From Tipula vernalis (taxonomy: Eukaryota > Arthropoda > Insecta > Diptera > Tipulidae): a stretch of 64,000 nucleotides of DNA. Under the pieces are notes generated by a model. That model was given only the letters and a program-made list of their open reading frames with translations, ran no database searches and had not been told where the DNA came from. The position numbers and the translations under genes are program-made. The DNA is taken from positions 255,444,461 through 255,508,460 of the forward strand of contig OY282559.1 in the NCBI GenBank assembly GCA_958295665.1, in the 5' to 3' direction. The first letter of the stretch is position 1, and each line of letters opens with the position of its first letter. Positions 43,871-56,253 of this stretch are shown here, piece by piece.

Positions 43871-44275
43871 TTATAAACTCATAACTCGAAATTTATAAAC
43901 AATATAATAATCATCTCTTTTATTGGCTCTATTCAAATTTGAATTCGAATATCTTTCTATGGTTATTTTGAATTTGCGAAGCATGCTAGATTGTTTTGAT
44001 TTTTTGTTTTCTTCACGCTCGATTTATATAGCCTTTGACAAACTCTATTTGGAGCAGGAGGTCATTCACAACAGGGTGTGCCAAAAGCAACAAACAACAA
44101 TATTTAATAAAAAACGGGAGTTTTCCTATTTGATTGCGACGAAGCGAAAGTGTTCCTTTCAGCATCAGTAGTGGTTCCATCGAAAGGGTAAGCTAATGTG
44201 AGGGCTATGGTAATCATAATGTTTTGGAATATTTTACACTATTTTGAGCATAGTCGTTCAAATAGTAACCGGGCG
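43871..44275. other. Stretch without recognisable gene
   Basis: A plus-strand open frame of 82 codons (43923-44171) shows no known domain. Confidence 0.45.
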
Positions 44276-44363
44276 ATTCCACTAGCATAATTCCACTAGG
44301 CAAAATACCACTGGGCATAATTCCACTTGGCACAATTCAACTTGCACAATTCTACTGGGGAAC
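44276..44363. repeat. Tandem repeat, about six 15-bp units
   Basis: Units begin at 44276, 44290, 44305, 44320, 44335 and 44349, with consensus ATTCCACTNGGCATA. A weaker unit may follow at about 44364. Two or three substitutions per unit suggest age. Confidence 0.85.
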
Positions 44364-44589
44364 AAATTAACTTGCATAATTTAATTTACATTATAACTTG
44401 TATTTTAACTTGTGTAGTCACAAGGAAACGCAAACACAAACTTTAATAATTTCTTTGCGTAGGAATGGTTTTAATTCTACATTATCGTTTTTCGTTAATC
44501 GAATGTATTCAAATAATTTGAATATTTTGTATCTCGGACTGTTACTAAAACTTTATTACGATTATTATTATAAATATGTTGTTTCAATT

Positions 44590-45380
44590 AATAAAAACTG
44601 AAAAAGACAAAGAAGCTATTTTAAAAGAAGGGTATACCTTTGAAAAAAATGGTGAAGATAGCAACCGCCAACAATTATTTCCGTTGCTGCAGTTATTACT
44701 TGACAAAATGTAGTTCCCGCATTCACATCGAAAATGGATCCATCATAAAAATTTTAAGCGCCCATAATCATGCAGTGAATGCTGCAAATGTAGAAGCAAA
44801 TAATGTTATGGACAATTTGAGAGATACTAGCAAAACATCTTGCATTGGTTCCACGCAAGAAATAGTGACAAGTTCAGTGTCAAAAGTTTCCGCGCCTCTG
44901 AAACGTTCGATGCAACGAACTGTACGGAAGGTTAGGGAAAGAAAATGTGACACATATGAGCCGGTTTCATTTTCTTTAAATCCAGGGGTAATAAATAGAA
45001 TAATTTTATTTGACACGAATGAAAATATTTCAACTGTGAGTCGCTGTGAGGAATATTTTAAGGATGGAACATTTTAATATTGTCCAAAAATATTTTCAGA
45101 GCTCTATATTATTCATGGTTTATATGAAAGTATTCCGTTACCGTTCATTTACGCTCCTTTTTGTAGCAAAACTTGTGAAATTTATAAGAAACTATTTGAA
45201 ATATTGAATGAAATTTGTCCATTAAGTCCAAAAAAAATTTACATCGATTTTGAAATGGCGATGATTAAAACCTATAGCGTTCTCGTAAACTTTAAAAAAA
45301 ATAATTTTACATTTGACGTTAACGTTATATATCAATTCAACCCATCTGCACCCTACATTAATATGATTAAACGTGATTAG
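44590..45380 (+). pseudogene. MULE transposase relic with FLYWCH-type finger (Phantom-like)
   Basis: The N-terminal part begins KEGYTFEKNG (about 44625) and, after a frameshift, NYFRCCSYYLTKCSSRIHI and AHNHAV (44676-44780), the Cys-Cys-His-His spacing of a FLYWCH/WRKY-GCM finger that binds DNA. A basic linker follows. The MULE nuclease core starts near RCEEYFKDGTF, where a TAA (45075-45077) sits in frame, then continues CPKIFSELYIIHGL, PLPFIYAPF and SPKKIYIDFEMAMIK, the last carrying the DFE motif. The frame stops at 45378-45380 without the C-terminal part. No terminal repeats were found. Family assignment is by motif order. Confidence 0.78.
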
Positions 45381-45985
45381 AGTGACATAAACAACAAAAT
45401 AATGGCATTTGAATTATGTATGTACTGTACTAAAGTAAAATTGGTAGGCGCAATGAGAGATTATTCATATTAACGCTAGTTGTGAAGTACTTATTGGTCG
45501 CGGACTCGATCGCTCTCTATATATATATTGCATTCACTATTCGGATTATTTTATTTGTTTGTGGATAACGTCGTCAATTATGAAATGCACTCTTTTAAGT
45601 GGTACCAAAAAAATTTGTATTGTATAAAAAAAATTTCTCATTACATTTTTGGTCATCAAATGTTAAACTTGCAAATTCTAAAATTTATAATTCTAAATTC
45701 TAAATAAACAAATAAATAAATAGCCAATAAACCATTTTTTGGTCTATCAAGTATGATTGTTACTGTAATTTTTTTTTTTGGCAAAAGCAATACAAATAAT
45801 ATACGATTTTCTAGCATTATTTGTTCTTCTCAAATGCCCACGCTGAAGGGATTTAACATTTTTTTTCCTAGATTGGTAGGACTGCCTTTCATTATGATGC
45901 CAACTTTAAGCGCGATCTGTCAACCAGTTTGTTTAAAGCCGTTATTTAAGTCAGTCGACCTCATTAGTGCACTGCAATTTTTACG
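45381..45985. other. Stretch without recognisable gene
   Basis: AT-rich. No mariner-type terminal repeat was recognised before the transposase fragment at 45986. Confidence 0.5.
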
Positions 45986-46321
45986 ATGAACGAAATTATT
46001 GAACAAAGAATTTGCCTTAAATTTTGTGTTGCAAACGAAATTTCTTGTGCTGATGCGAAAAAACGTGACTGGAATTATGCGAAGTGGTTTTTACACGGCG
46101 ATAACGCGCCATCGCACCGAGCTACGATTGTGAACAAATATAAGGCCAACAACACAATAAATACCATCGATTCACCACCACATTCCTTCCCACCACTTAA
46201 AATTTGTGTTTTATTTAACAATTCCCGGTACTTTTTTTTCACAAAAATGAGCATAAATTACGTTTTGAAAAACTTGGACTTTGAATTAATAGAAGAAGGC
46301 CCCTCATATCAACTTGAATGA
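45986..46321 (+). pseudogene. Mariner transposase, internal-deletion derivative
   Basis: The start MNEIIEQRICLKFCVANEIS followed by CADA is the N-terminal helix-turn-helix of mariner transposases. After about 25 residues the sequence jumps to WNYAKWFLHGDNAPSHRATI, the region with the second catalytic Asp (HHDNAP motif), and continues toward the PPYSPDLAP-like segment, here SPPHSFPP followed by an out-of-frame stretch. The end FELIEEGPSYQLE resembles the C-terminus. About 200 codons are missing from the middle, including the first catalytic Asp, so it is inactive. The full protein is normally about 345 aa; this one has 111. Confidence 0.8.
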
Positions 46322-46786
46322 GAGAGAGTAATACAGGATCTAACGGATTTGATAATGTCTCACGAAATATATGTAGTTGTGTTCCAAATTTCAAGTTCTA
46401 GTGTATGGAGTTAGTCAAGTTAGTCAAAAATGACTTTAACCCTTTCAGTGCAAAATTTTAGTTAGCCATAGGAGAAATTTTTTTATTGATTTTTATTGTG
46501 AAAGTTGATGTCAGATTTACAAAATTATTTGATTCATTACAATATTGAGCCCGAGTGCTGAGAAATTGGGCTCTAAAATTTGGCCACAAATGAGTACAAA
46601 TGCCGTCAAAGGTTATGTAAATGTTCAAATTAAAATCGCTTTCAATATCAAAAATTCTTTATTTATGTGTTCAGATAATTCAATAAACATTAAATAAAAT
46701 ATAAAAGTAAACTTAACAAAAATGTAAAAATAAATAAAATTTTAGGAAATCAGTTTCAACCATAAAAACAATGTCCAACTACATAT

Positions 46787-48121
46787 TCAGTCTTTTACGT
46801 GGTACTCGTAAAAGCAATTATTCTTGCTATTGAGGAACAAATGCACTTTACACTTTGTGCAATAAATTCTTGATTTACCAATACATTTTGGAAATTTGCA
46901 TCTTGATGCATTTAATGCGTTTTCATGCAGCGGAAGGTGGTTCATCTGATCAAAACGGATCTCGTCTATTGTTCGAACTTCATATTTACCCTTTTTTGAT
47001 GTGCTGGAAGTTGGAGAAATCGCTTCAATTGGATTGGATAGCGGTCGACCTCTCTTTTTTAGAATTTGATTGGTGGAAATCAAAATCTTGGCAAGGTGTA
47101 ATCTGAATTTATAAAGGTCCTCCATTTGATTTTTATTGAATGAATCGTTTGCTTCAAATTCTTTTTTGTATTCGATCCACGATGAGGCAACCGAAAAGTC
47201 CAGGAAGTGAGAAACCATTCTTAGGGTCCATTTTTTGCTTTTAATGAAAATTCTATAATACTCGTAAGCTATCAATTGATCCAAAAGGTCCACTCCTCCC
47301 ATTCCAAAATTATATTCGGCTACTATGCCTGGCTGTTTCACATCCACGTATTTTTTAACATTCTTGTCCCATCGGATAACGGTTTTCTGAACTCCGACAC
47401 CCATGCAGTTTGATGCTAAATAAATTGGCTTATTATCTTGCCACTTCACAATGCATATGTTACCGTCTAAGCTGGTCACTTCATCATTAGAACCTCGCCC
47501 TTTTGACTTTAACTCTTTATCATTTACGTGTGGGGGATGCGCAAACCGATTAACCCTTATCGTACCAGTTGCATTAACTTTTAATTGTTTTAGTCTCTCA
47601 AATAATTGATAACTACTGAAATAGTTATCAAAAAAAAGTGAATGGCCATTTTGTGGTATCCGTTTAGCCAGTTCTAGCACAGCTGCTGGGCCAAATCCAA
47701 ATGTGTTTTTATTTGCTAGGGAAATTTCTGTATTTGAACCTTGGTATATAAAAAAATTATATGGTAATCCACTTTTCCCACAGAGCGCGAATACCTTTAT
47801 ACCCCACGGATACGGCTTGCCTTTAATGTACTGTTTTATGTCGATGCGCCTTTTAAACGGTATGATTTGCTCGTCCACTGAAAGCGTTTCCTCTAAGGGA
47901 TGTTCCCAACATCTGCTTAAAATAGAGTCAATTAGCGGTCGGACTAACCTGAATTTATCTTTGTTTTGAGGGTTTAAATTTGTTTTGTCCACGAAATGCA
48001 AGCAAACTCTTAATTGGCAAAATCTTTTAAGACTCATTACATTCTTGACGGCATCAAATCTAAAATATTCGTCCCAATACATCGAAAGTCTGAATTGGAA
48101 TTGCTTCTCCTTCAAATGCAC
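46787..48121 (-). pseudogene. piggyBac transposase, catalytic and C-terminal part
   Basis: This 444-codon frame holds the three catalytic Asp regions: SVDEQIIPFKRR, LFFDNYFSSYQLFERL and GMGGVDLLDQLIAYEYY. Supporting motifs are KGKPYPWGIKVFALC and RCWEHPLEETLSVDE. The C-terminal Cys-rich domain reads CKFPKCIGKSRIYC and CKVHLF, which binds the element ends. The first residues (MHLKEKQFQFRLS) are an out-of-frame reading of upstream coding sequence, so the natural start lies further upstream. From the true family pattern about 100 residues between the N-terminal tail and MYWDEYFRF are missing. The C-terminal two thirds is intact. Confidence 0.9.
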
Positions 48122-48220
48122 GTCTACGCCACCGAATATCGGCTTTTTTGGTAAAAACTAATTCATCATTTAAATCGATATTTTCAATTATTACATCCGA
48201 TCCCGTGTCATTTCCGGTAG

Positions 48221-48456
48221 CTACAACGCAACGGTCGCAGTTTCAAATACAAATTCTTGTTTGTCATCATCCTCTAAAACATTTTCTTGGGTTTCGTAAC
48301 TCAGTCGATCTTTATTTTTAGATAACTCAGTTTGATTCAGACCCACGCATTCATCATATTCTTCGTCTGAAATTTCCAACTCTGAATCGTCGGCATTCAA
48401 CAGCTCCAAAATTTCATGTGGTTTCAAATATTTTCCTGGTGGGTGAACGGTTCGTT
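48221..48456 (-). pseudogene. piggyBac transposase, N-terminal part
   Basis: ATG at about 48456 starts MQRTVHPPGKYLKPHEIL, followed by the acidic tail typical of piggyBac N-termini (ADDSELEISDEEYDECVG). The frame ends at 48221. Downstream, a second frame (48220-48110) continues the coding sequence with an acidic stretch and WRRRAFEGEAIPIQ before joining the catalytic part, so there is at least one frameshift and a deletion. Confidence 0.78.
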
Positions 48457-49072
48457 GCATTTTATAATTACACCTACACAAATAAACAAATTAAAATTTT
48501 AGAAAATAGTTCATACAGCTGCTTGCAACTGTTACATACTTTAAAACTCAACAAATGTTTCAGTTTCTATTAATATTTCAAAATATTGTTTAGGAATCGT
48601 GTTAGTATTGAAAATTTGTACTAATTTATAGATAAATATATGTATGTCCCCAAATAAGGACACCACCCTTGAACGATTTTGTCCTCAAATGAGTACACAC
48701 TTTTTATCGTCCAAAAACAATTTTTTGTAAAAAAATTAAGATAGTAATATTTATTTTAATGAACTTATAAGTATTTTAAAATTACAAAAATGTAATTTTT
48801 AAACTTAGATATCACAGCACAAATTATAAAATTATTTAATAGTTCTTACCTCTTTTGACAAGAACCTCACTATCTGAATCACACTACACAACTAATAAAT
48901 TTTTCTCATTGAAATTCGTAACAAAACAAAAATATTGGTGATTTCCCTTTTTATATATTTGAATTTGGCGTCTTACATCAAATAGAGTGTTGTTACCAGC
49001 ATTATATTTGACTAATAAACCCAACGAAATGTTGACGTCCACAATTGTGGACAAATTCACTGAAAGGGTTAA

Positions 49073-50664
49073 AGAAGAAATAGTTTTAATGTACCTAAAG
49101 CAGAAAATATTCTGGGAAAGGAAGATTACATTTTAAAGTATTTTGGAAAAATACAATGAAAACACCATTTTTATGAATTTTTTCTCTGCTTTTGACTAAA
49201 ATGGGCCATTTTCTAATTTAAACTAATTGGCGTCTTTTGATATTTTCGGTTACCATATTAGAAATTAAATTAAATCCCATTTGAAAATAATCTTGAAAAT
49301 TAAATGAAAAAATTCCCCAAAAACGAAAAAAAAAAATTGCCAAATTTTGTTCTTTAAATCGTATACAAATGTTTGAGCTATTTTTTTTTTTAAATTTTTT
49401 AGGGGTCGTTGATATACAATTTTGGTTGAGTGGTCTTATCTTATTAATATTTAATGTTAAATTTGTGCTCGCCTTTAAATTATTCGACTAAAGCGACTTT
49501 TCTTGTATGCAATTATGCAAATTACCTTGCGTACAGTTCGGTTTAAATATGACGGTTGATGGTAAACCATAAAATTGTTTCTAATTACCCATAAAAATAT
49601 ACACTCAAAATGCATGCGGTTGACACACGATAAACAGGGTTAATGAGGTACATTATCTAAAGCATATATAAAAATTAAAAATAAATTGAACTTAAAGCAG
49701 ATTTGATCCCGTTCGTGTAGCACATCTTCTTGAGTTTAATGATAAACACATATTCATATTTCCCAACAAAAAAAAACGTACATAATGTACTCATATATAA
49801 CCATAAATTCCTTCCACAAAATTACTTACTAAAAACAAAAACAATCAAATTGTTTGCTTTTTACTCGTATGTATATCTGCTGCGTTACTGACATTAATTA
49901 AAATAATATTATCCATTGCTACTCATATTGTTAAAATGCACTGCAAAAGCATCTTCAAGCAAAATAGTTTTACGAGTAGTACCACTGTTTGATTTATCTA
50001 TATTTTATGAAAAAAAAAACTAAACATTTTTTTTTTAGTTTTTACAACTTTTAGTTTTAAGTTTAAGTTTTATTTACATATACAAACACTGGTTTGTATA
50101 AAACTGTTGCTTGCGTTTTAAAGAATTTAGTGCTGTGTTATAATGTTTTGAACATAACTCTTATCTGTGAAACTTTTCTAATGAGATGTAACTGTATATA
50201 ATTAGAATTTGGTATTTTTCAGGGAGTTAGGTGAGTAAGATTTAAAATGACGTCGTTCATTTTCTTAAATGATTACATAGGAACTACAGTACGTATCCAT
50301 AGAATTAGCAACTTTTATAAACCTTAGTTTTTCGGGGAATTCAATATCATAGCATCAATTTATTGCTCCGTACTTCATTAAAATTATTAAATTAAGATTT
50401 AATGAATATAAAAGAATTAAATAAGAGTTTCATAGAGGTGTTATTTAATATTTTGTTCACATTCCTTTATTCTTGAGCTATAATTCAGTGTTGCTTAAAC
50501 ATCGATAGTAGCAAATTTCAATTGTATCGATATTTTTTTTAAAACCCTATCGATAGTATCGATACTATTGATATTTTTACAAATTCAAAGACAATTCAGT
50601 TTTATTTTTATATAATTATTTATTTAAATAAAGAAAATTCACGTTTTTTTGGGTTTTTTATTCT
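49073..50664. other. AT-rich stretch without recognisable gene
   Basis: No coding frame was recognised. CAGTGTTGCTTAAACATCG at about 50487 may be the left end of the hAT element whose gene starts at 50665. TATCGAT repeats occur at 50500-50570. Confidence 0.55.
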
Positions 50665-52346
50665 TCAGTCGAACATTGTCATATTATGATTTAGAAAAAG
50701 AAGTTTGTCTAAATTTGTATCTTTTATTCGGTTACGCTTTTCGGTCATAATTTCGCCTGCCTTGGAAAATATTCTTTCCGCCGGAACCGAAGTAGCTGGA
50801 GTACAAAGATATTTTTTGGATAACTACAGCTCTACTACAGGAACATTCGTGTTCACTTGTCTTGATGAATATGAAATAAAAGAAGTGTACTCTTTTTGCA
50901 AGAGTTCTACGGCATTATCAGCATCTTGCTGAGTCCAGAAACCATTCTTTTTGAATCTTGGGTCCAATAAGGTTCCAAGAATGGTTACAGTTCTTGTGCT
51001 AAAGGGTTTCAGCCTTTCTTTGACTGAACTTGTTAAGGATTTGTACACTTCTTTCGCTTCTGCTGTTATTAATTTGCCTTCAAAGCCAGCCAATTTTAAG
51101 GTGATTCCTCTAGTCAGTGGTATTATCATTGAGCAAGTGACATATTTTTCACCTGAAATATTACTTGCTGCCACTTCAAACGGCTCAAGAAGACTCAATA
51201 TTTCTTCAATTGCGTAGAAATTTTCCGCGCTTAGTGTTGGTGGAGCCCTTGGACATTCATTGATTGCAATTGCAAGCTCTATTCGCAATTCAAAAACCCT
51301 TTTTAGCATATAATACGAGCTATTCCAGCGAGTTGCCACCTCCTGAATCAGTTTGAGCTCCGTTTTATTAGCTCTTTTTTGAACAGTGCGTAGAGTATCA
51401 TTTGCTAATGTACTGCTCCGAAAAAAGATTACAATGGATTTGCACTTAGCTAAAATATCGGCAAATGAAACAACTCTAAAGCTGTCTTGTAATGTCAAGT
51501 TGAGACAGTGAGCATAGCAAGGTAAATGTCGAAATTGTAAAATTTATGCAGTCTTTTTCATACTTGCAGCATTGTCTGTAACTAAGCTGACAATTTTGTG
51601 ACGAATATTTTATTCCATCAATATATGGTTAATAGCCTGAAAGTACAATTAAAAATATTTACATATTGATATTAGGGACTCTGTGCTATAAAATATTAAA
51701 TAATTTACCTGTGACATTGCTTCGGCAGTGTGATGACCTTCAATTTTTGTAGCTTTTAAAAACGGAGACATCAATTTCTCATCTTAAACGAAATGGCAAG
51801 TGACAGCTAGGATTCCTTCTTTAGAAGAACTGGCCCACATATCTGCAGTTATGCTCACATTGCCACATTTGGATAATGCCATTTTTAATTTGTTTTGAGT
51901 ATCGGTATAATACTCTGGAATTAATTTTACTTTAAGAGTACTTTTATCAGGCTCATATCTCGTCAACTCATATTTCGTATCTAAGGCCTTAACAAATTTT
52001 TTAAATCCTGTATGATCTGAACATAATATTTATCAAGGTTTTTCTTAATTTTAGAATTGTCGTGATATAATTTATCTCTATCAAAGTAATTCTTAATAGA
52101 TTGCCTTGATTTTTTTGACGATAACACAACCACATCATCATCCACTTCATTTTCATTTGTAGCGTTTGTAGAATTTGTTGAATTAATAATCTTATCATGC
52201 TTTCGTTTTAGATGATCGGCCAAGTTAGATGTATTTCCAGAGTGTTTGTACTCTTTGCAGCATATATTACACTTAACGAATTGATTATGCCCGCCTGTAT
52301 CCGCTTTCTTAAAATAATTCCACACTATAGATTTTTGTCGATTCAT
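50665..52346 (-). pseudogene. hAT transposase with BED zinc finger, damaged
   Basis: ATG at 52344-52346 begins MNRQKSIVWNYF and the BED finger CNICCKEYKHSGN with HLKRKH, which binds transposon ends. The next part has KCGNVSITADMWASSSKEG (first catalytic Asp). A probable intron lies at about 51640-51710, then SLVTDNAASMKKTA (second Asp) and FRHLPCYAHCLNLTLQDS. The 50824-51498 frame includes EVATRWNSSYYMLKR (family RW motif) and LLDPRFKK. After a frame change near 50820, the hAT C-terminal dimerisation motif follows (TSVPAERIFSKAGEI), ending at 50665-50667. In-frame TAAs near 51545 and 51615 and the frameshift make it inactive. Confidence 0.88.
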
Positions 52347-54334
52347 TTTTTATTTAAGTTTAAGGAACACAATTTCGAGAATTCATGCAATTGCAATATA
52401 CGTTGAAAATATAACGAATAAACTTAGAGAAAAAGAATTAAACTAGACAAAAAACTATTAAAATATACACTGTGATAATCACAATAATCAGTCAAGAAAA
52501 TAGAAATTAGGATAGATCAAAATCCAATAAATTTAAACTAATATATTTCCATATTAACTTCACCCTTGAATATGTATTAAAATTAAGATAAGAGAGATTA
52601 CCGTCGAAGGGCGATCCTCTTAGAAAATAAGATAAAAATAATAAAAGCAAGACGCAAAGACAATATCATATTTCGATAATACAATAGAAACCAAAACGAT
52701 GCACAAACGACAAACGTGGTAGACACAAAAAATTAGGAAATCAAAGAAAAGAAAATAACATGTGTGCATAAAATATGTTACAAGCCGCTTACATATGTAA
52801 AAATAAAATCAATAAATTTAAATTGTAATAAAATATGATAATTAAGTAGCGCATAAAATTGACCCAAAATCGGTAAATCGTGTGTAATAAGACACAAAAT
52901 CGGCAAAGTATTTTGAAATCAAAACTAGGCCGATATTGCAATTGATGACAAGCGAAAAATATGCAACAATTAATTCTAGGAAAAACAACATTCAGCAAGT
53001 CTATCAATGTAAATTGTTAGTGTAAAATTATTGAAAACTAACCCAAATTTTAGTATATAAGAACATAAAATTTAGTTGTAAGGATTATTATTGTAACAGT
53101 TCTATTGTAAGCAACATTATTATTATCAGTCGTGGTATTTTATTTATGATGTAAATGAATGGCCTGACGATTGTAATAACGCATAGTAAATATCATTTAT
53201 TTGTTGATAATGTGCGAATTTGCAGGTAATTCTACTAAATATTTGAATGGTCCTTGAAAACTCGACTGTTTACTAATAGTGGGAAAACTCAAGCTATTTT
53301 AATATCGTCTTAAATTCGACGTTTGGACAACTTTCCAAAAATATCTGTCAATGGAGCCTTTAATAATTTTTCCGACAATGTTAAATATTCTGTTTTGGAA
53401 CAGCAAATACCTTAGAAGTTACCTTAGACGTCGATTGGTCAAATCTTTTACAAAAGGATGTTGCTGAATTAGTTGGTATGCTCCTTAGTAAATGTCTCAG
53501 GTAAGTCTTCAGACTTAGAAAATATAACCACATCTCTGTTATTCCAGTTTGTTATTCAGTTGCTCGCTAACTGAGTTATTTACTTTTCGAGTGTACTTTC
53601 CGCAATACATTTTTCACAATTTGGAACAATCGTTTATACGATTATATACAAATGTCGAAGCCGGCTAGAAATAAATTTAAATTGATGCATTGGTTATTTT
53701 TTGTTAGGGGATAAGCATTCGAAGGCCCAGTTCGCCAGCGATTTTTAGAAACAAAATACTTTTAACATTTTAATTGTTTTTTCATCCCATTAGTATCTGG
53801 CCTAACTTTAGACTTACGTCGAAACGCTAATTTTCTATACGGCATATATTCTAAACCAAAAATATTATTGAAGTTAGTAACAAAGAATGTAATAGTGGAA
53901 ACCGTTAAAAACGTTTTTGGACGAAAAAAAAAAAAAAAAAAATGTGAAATTTAAGCAAAATACTGTCGTTCAAAAACAAGCAACACAATGAGCCGCAAGT
54001 GGTAAGTGCATGAATATTAACTAAATTGGTTTATTTATTTAATTTTGTTCTGAAATAAACAAATTTTCTAGCCATTTATATAATTTTCAATTAATAGTGA
54101 TTAAAAAGTTTAACTAAAGTAGTGTGTTAGTTTTGCCTGACAGTGGGAAGAATTGTATTCATTTTCAAGTAATTTGGTGTTGACTTCCACGGTTCCCAGT
54201 GTCAGTTTAAAATGACAAAATTAAAATGCAATAATTTTTTTTTACATTACAAATTGTTTTTGTTGTTAATCGAGCAATTAATTATTAGCTATTAATACAA
54301 TAAGTTATGTTCATTTTCTATTTTACTCGTAATC
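52347..54334. other. AT-rich stretch without recognisable gene
   Basis: No long open frame and no convincing domain. The right end of the hAT element was not found. An A run of about 20 lies near 53925-53942. Confidence 0.55.
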
Positions 54335-54604
54335 ATTTTTAGCAGAGTTTAAAATGGGATTTCATTTCGCTCTTCGCTCTTCATTTTTTTTCAAGTGCGA
54401 TAATAAAAACTATTAAAAAGTTCTTTATAAAGAGCGATATTGTAAAAAAAAGACATGTCGCTCTGAATAACAGGAGCATTATTTGTGTTATCATATTTTC
54501 GCTCTTTGTTATTGAGCTACATTGAGAAACTAAATACGTTCTGCTCTGATGAATAAAAACGTCATTATTATATTGCTCTTGCTCTTGTTATTACGGCAAA
54601 CAGT

Positions 54605-55270
54605 TACATTCAAAACTTTAGTGAAGTTTGACACGCGCGATGGAAATATGATTCTAAAATGATTTTTAGATGAAGTTCTGGAATATGCCCAATTATGATG
54701 GCACTTGGCTATTTCTTAACCGATTTTAGTAAAATTTGACATGTGCGTTGGAAATGGGATTCTAAAGTGATTTTTAGGTGAAGTTCTGGAATATGGCCAA
54801 TTACGATGACACTTGGCTATTTCTTAACCGATTCTAGTGAAATTTGACATGTGCATTGGAAATGGGATTCTAAAGTGAGTTTTAGATGAAATTCTGGAAT
54901 ATGGCCAATTTGTATGGAACTTGGTTATTCCTTAACCGATTGTGATGCAATTCGACATGTGCATTGGAAATGGGATTCTAATATGATTTTTAGATGAAGT
55001 TCTGGAATATGGCCAATTATAATGGCACTTGTCTATTTCTTAACCGATTTTAATGAAATTTGACGTGTGCGTTGGAAATGGGATTCTAAAATGATTTTTA
55101 GATGAATTTCTGGAATATGGCCAATTGTGATGGAACTTCGGTATTCCTTAACAGATTGTGATGCAATTCAATATATGCGTTGGAAGTGGGATTCTAAAAT
55201 AGATTTTAGATAAAGTTATGGAATATGGCCAAATAGGATGGAAATTAGAGATTATTTCTCTACCGATTTT
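54605..55270. repeat. 108-bp tandem repeat, six copies
   Basis: The landmark GAAGTTCTGGAATATG recurs at 54672, 54780, 54888, 54996, 55104 and 55212, an exact 108-base spacing each time. Each unit also has TTGGAAATGGGATTCTAAA and TTCTTAACCGATT. The constant unit length despite substitutions suggests unequal exchange rather than insertion. Confidence 0.95.
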
Positions 55271-55509
55271 CGATCTGCCACACAGCAGATAAACTACGAC
55301 AGCTGCATGGATTACGGAAACTACCACAGGCAATAGCTTTTTAGGTTACTCTTATTGATATACTTATTATTAGACATCTGCCGTAACCTGTTTAGGTTAC
55401 TCATATTGATATATTTATTATACATCTGCCGGGAAATTTAATCACAATCAAAGGAAAATAAGGAAAAATGGGTGACAGCACGCTAATGTTAGTGTACGGT
55501 CCCGGAATT

Positions 55510-55675
55510 AGGAAAATCATTTTAGAATCTCATTTCCAACGCGCATATCAAATTTCTTTAAAATCGATTAAAGAATCCCATTTCCAAAGCACAGATCAAA
55601 TTTTACTAAAATCTGTTAAGGAATAGCCAAGTTCCATCCTAGTTGGCCACATTCCAGAAATTTATCTAATTATCG
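55510..55675. repeat. Inverted copies of the 108-bp repeat
   Basis: CATTTTAGAATCTCATTTCC and AGGAATAGCCAAGTTCCATC are reverse complements of the array unit. About one and a half units lie here in opposite orientation, so the element can fold back on itself. Confidence 0.88.
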
Positions 55676-56027
55676 TTTATCGAACTTTCTTTATTTAATA
55701 AAGAGCAATTCGTGTGTTACAAAAAATTTCGCCCCCTAACGTATTTTCTTCAATGGCTCTGTAAAATGGGTTGGGAGCGATATTTTTAACTTTTATGCTC
55801 CCTGTTTTAAGAGCAAAATTAAAAATAAAAAAAAAATAATAAATTTTTTTTTTTTGTGTTTATCATTAGAGGGTAAGAGCGTAAAAAAAAAGCAAACTGA
55901 AAAACATTTTATTGGGAGCAAGAGCGAAAATTTTTATAAAGAGCTCTAAAAGAGCGAAAAATGTAAACTCTGATTTTTAGGCATTGAGGGAAATTTAAAA
56001 GAAATTCTAAATTAGGTATAAGGAAAA

Positions 56028-56171
56028 AATGGATGAAGAAGAACTCCAGAAAACTTAAATAGAGACAGCCGATAGTCTCGAAGTCGTATTATTCCCACCA
56101 GATGATGATAATGAAAGTGATGCTAACATTGCTAGCAGCGATCATGAAGGGGACTTTTCACTCCACCACCT
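56028..56171 (+). pseudogene. Possible piggyBac N-terminal exon fragment
   Basis: The frame MDEEELQKT, a TAA, then IETADSLEVVLFPPDDDNES and SSDHEGDFSLHHLG is followed by GTAAGC, a possible donor site. The acidic, Asp/Ser-rich pattern resembles N-termini of piggyBac-derived proteins. No catalytic part is nearby. Confidence 0.35.
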
Positions 56172-56253
56172 TGGTAAGCAAAGCATTATTGTGTTTAGGA
56201 CAAAAATTCTGGCGCAACCCGGCATAATAATAATTAGCATGGTGGTGAAAATA

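Larger units (their letters stand above)
46440..49068. mobile_element. piggyBac-family transposon (2629 bp), TTAA-flanked
   Basis: The left end is CCCTTTCAGTGCAAAATT and the right end is the inverse of CCCTTTCAGTGAATTTG, matching for the first 11 bases. TTAA flanks both ends (46436-46439 and 49069-49072), the strict piggyBac target. A shared subterminal motif AAATGAGTACA occurs near both ends (about 46588 and 48694). One transposase gene lies on the minus strand. Confidence 0.95.
54343..55972. mobile_element. Non-autonomous hAT-type element (1630 bp) carrying a 108-bp minisatellite
   Basis: The left end is CAGAGTTTAAAATGG and the right end is the inverse of CAGAGTTTACATTTTTCGCT. Both flanks are ATTTTTAG (54335-54342 and 55973-55980), an exact 8-bp target duplication. 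The terminal 150-250 bases on each side are rich in GAGC/GCTC motifs. There is no transposase frame. The interior is a tandem array plus inverted copies of the same repeat. Confidence 0.92.

Noticed and set aside
54605..55270. A CRISPR-like array in the 108-bp repeats
   Set aside because: Units are contiguous with no variable spacers, and the context is eukaryotic.
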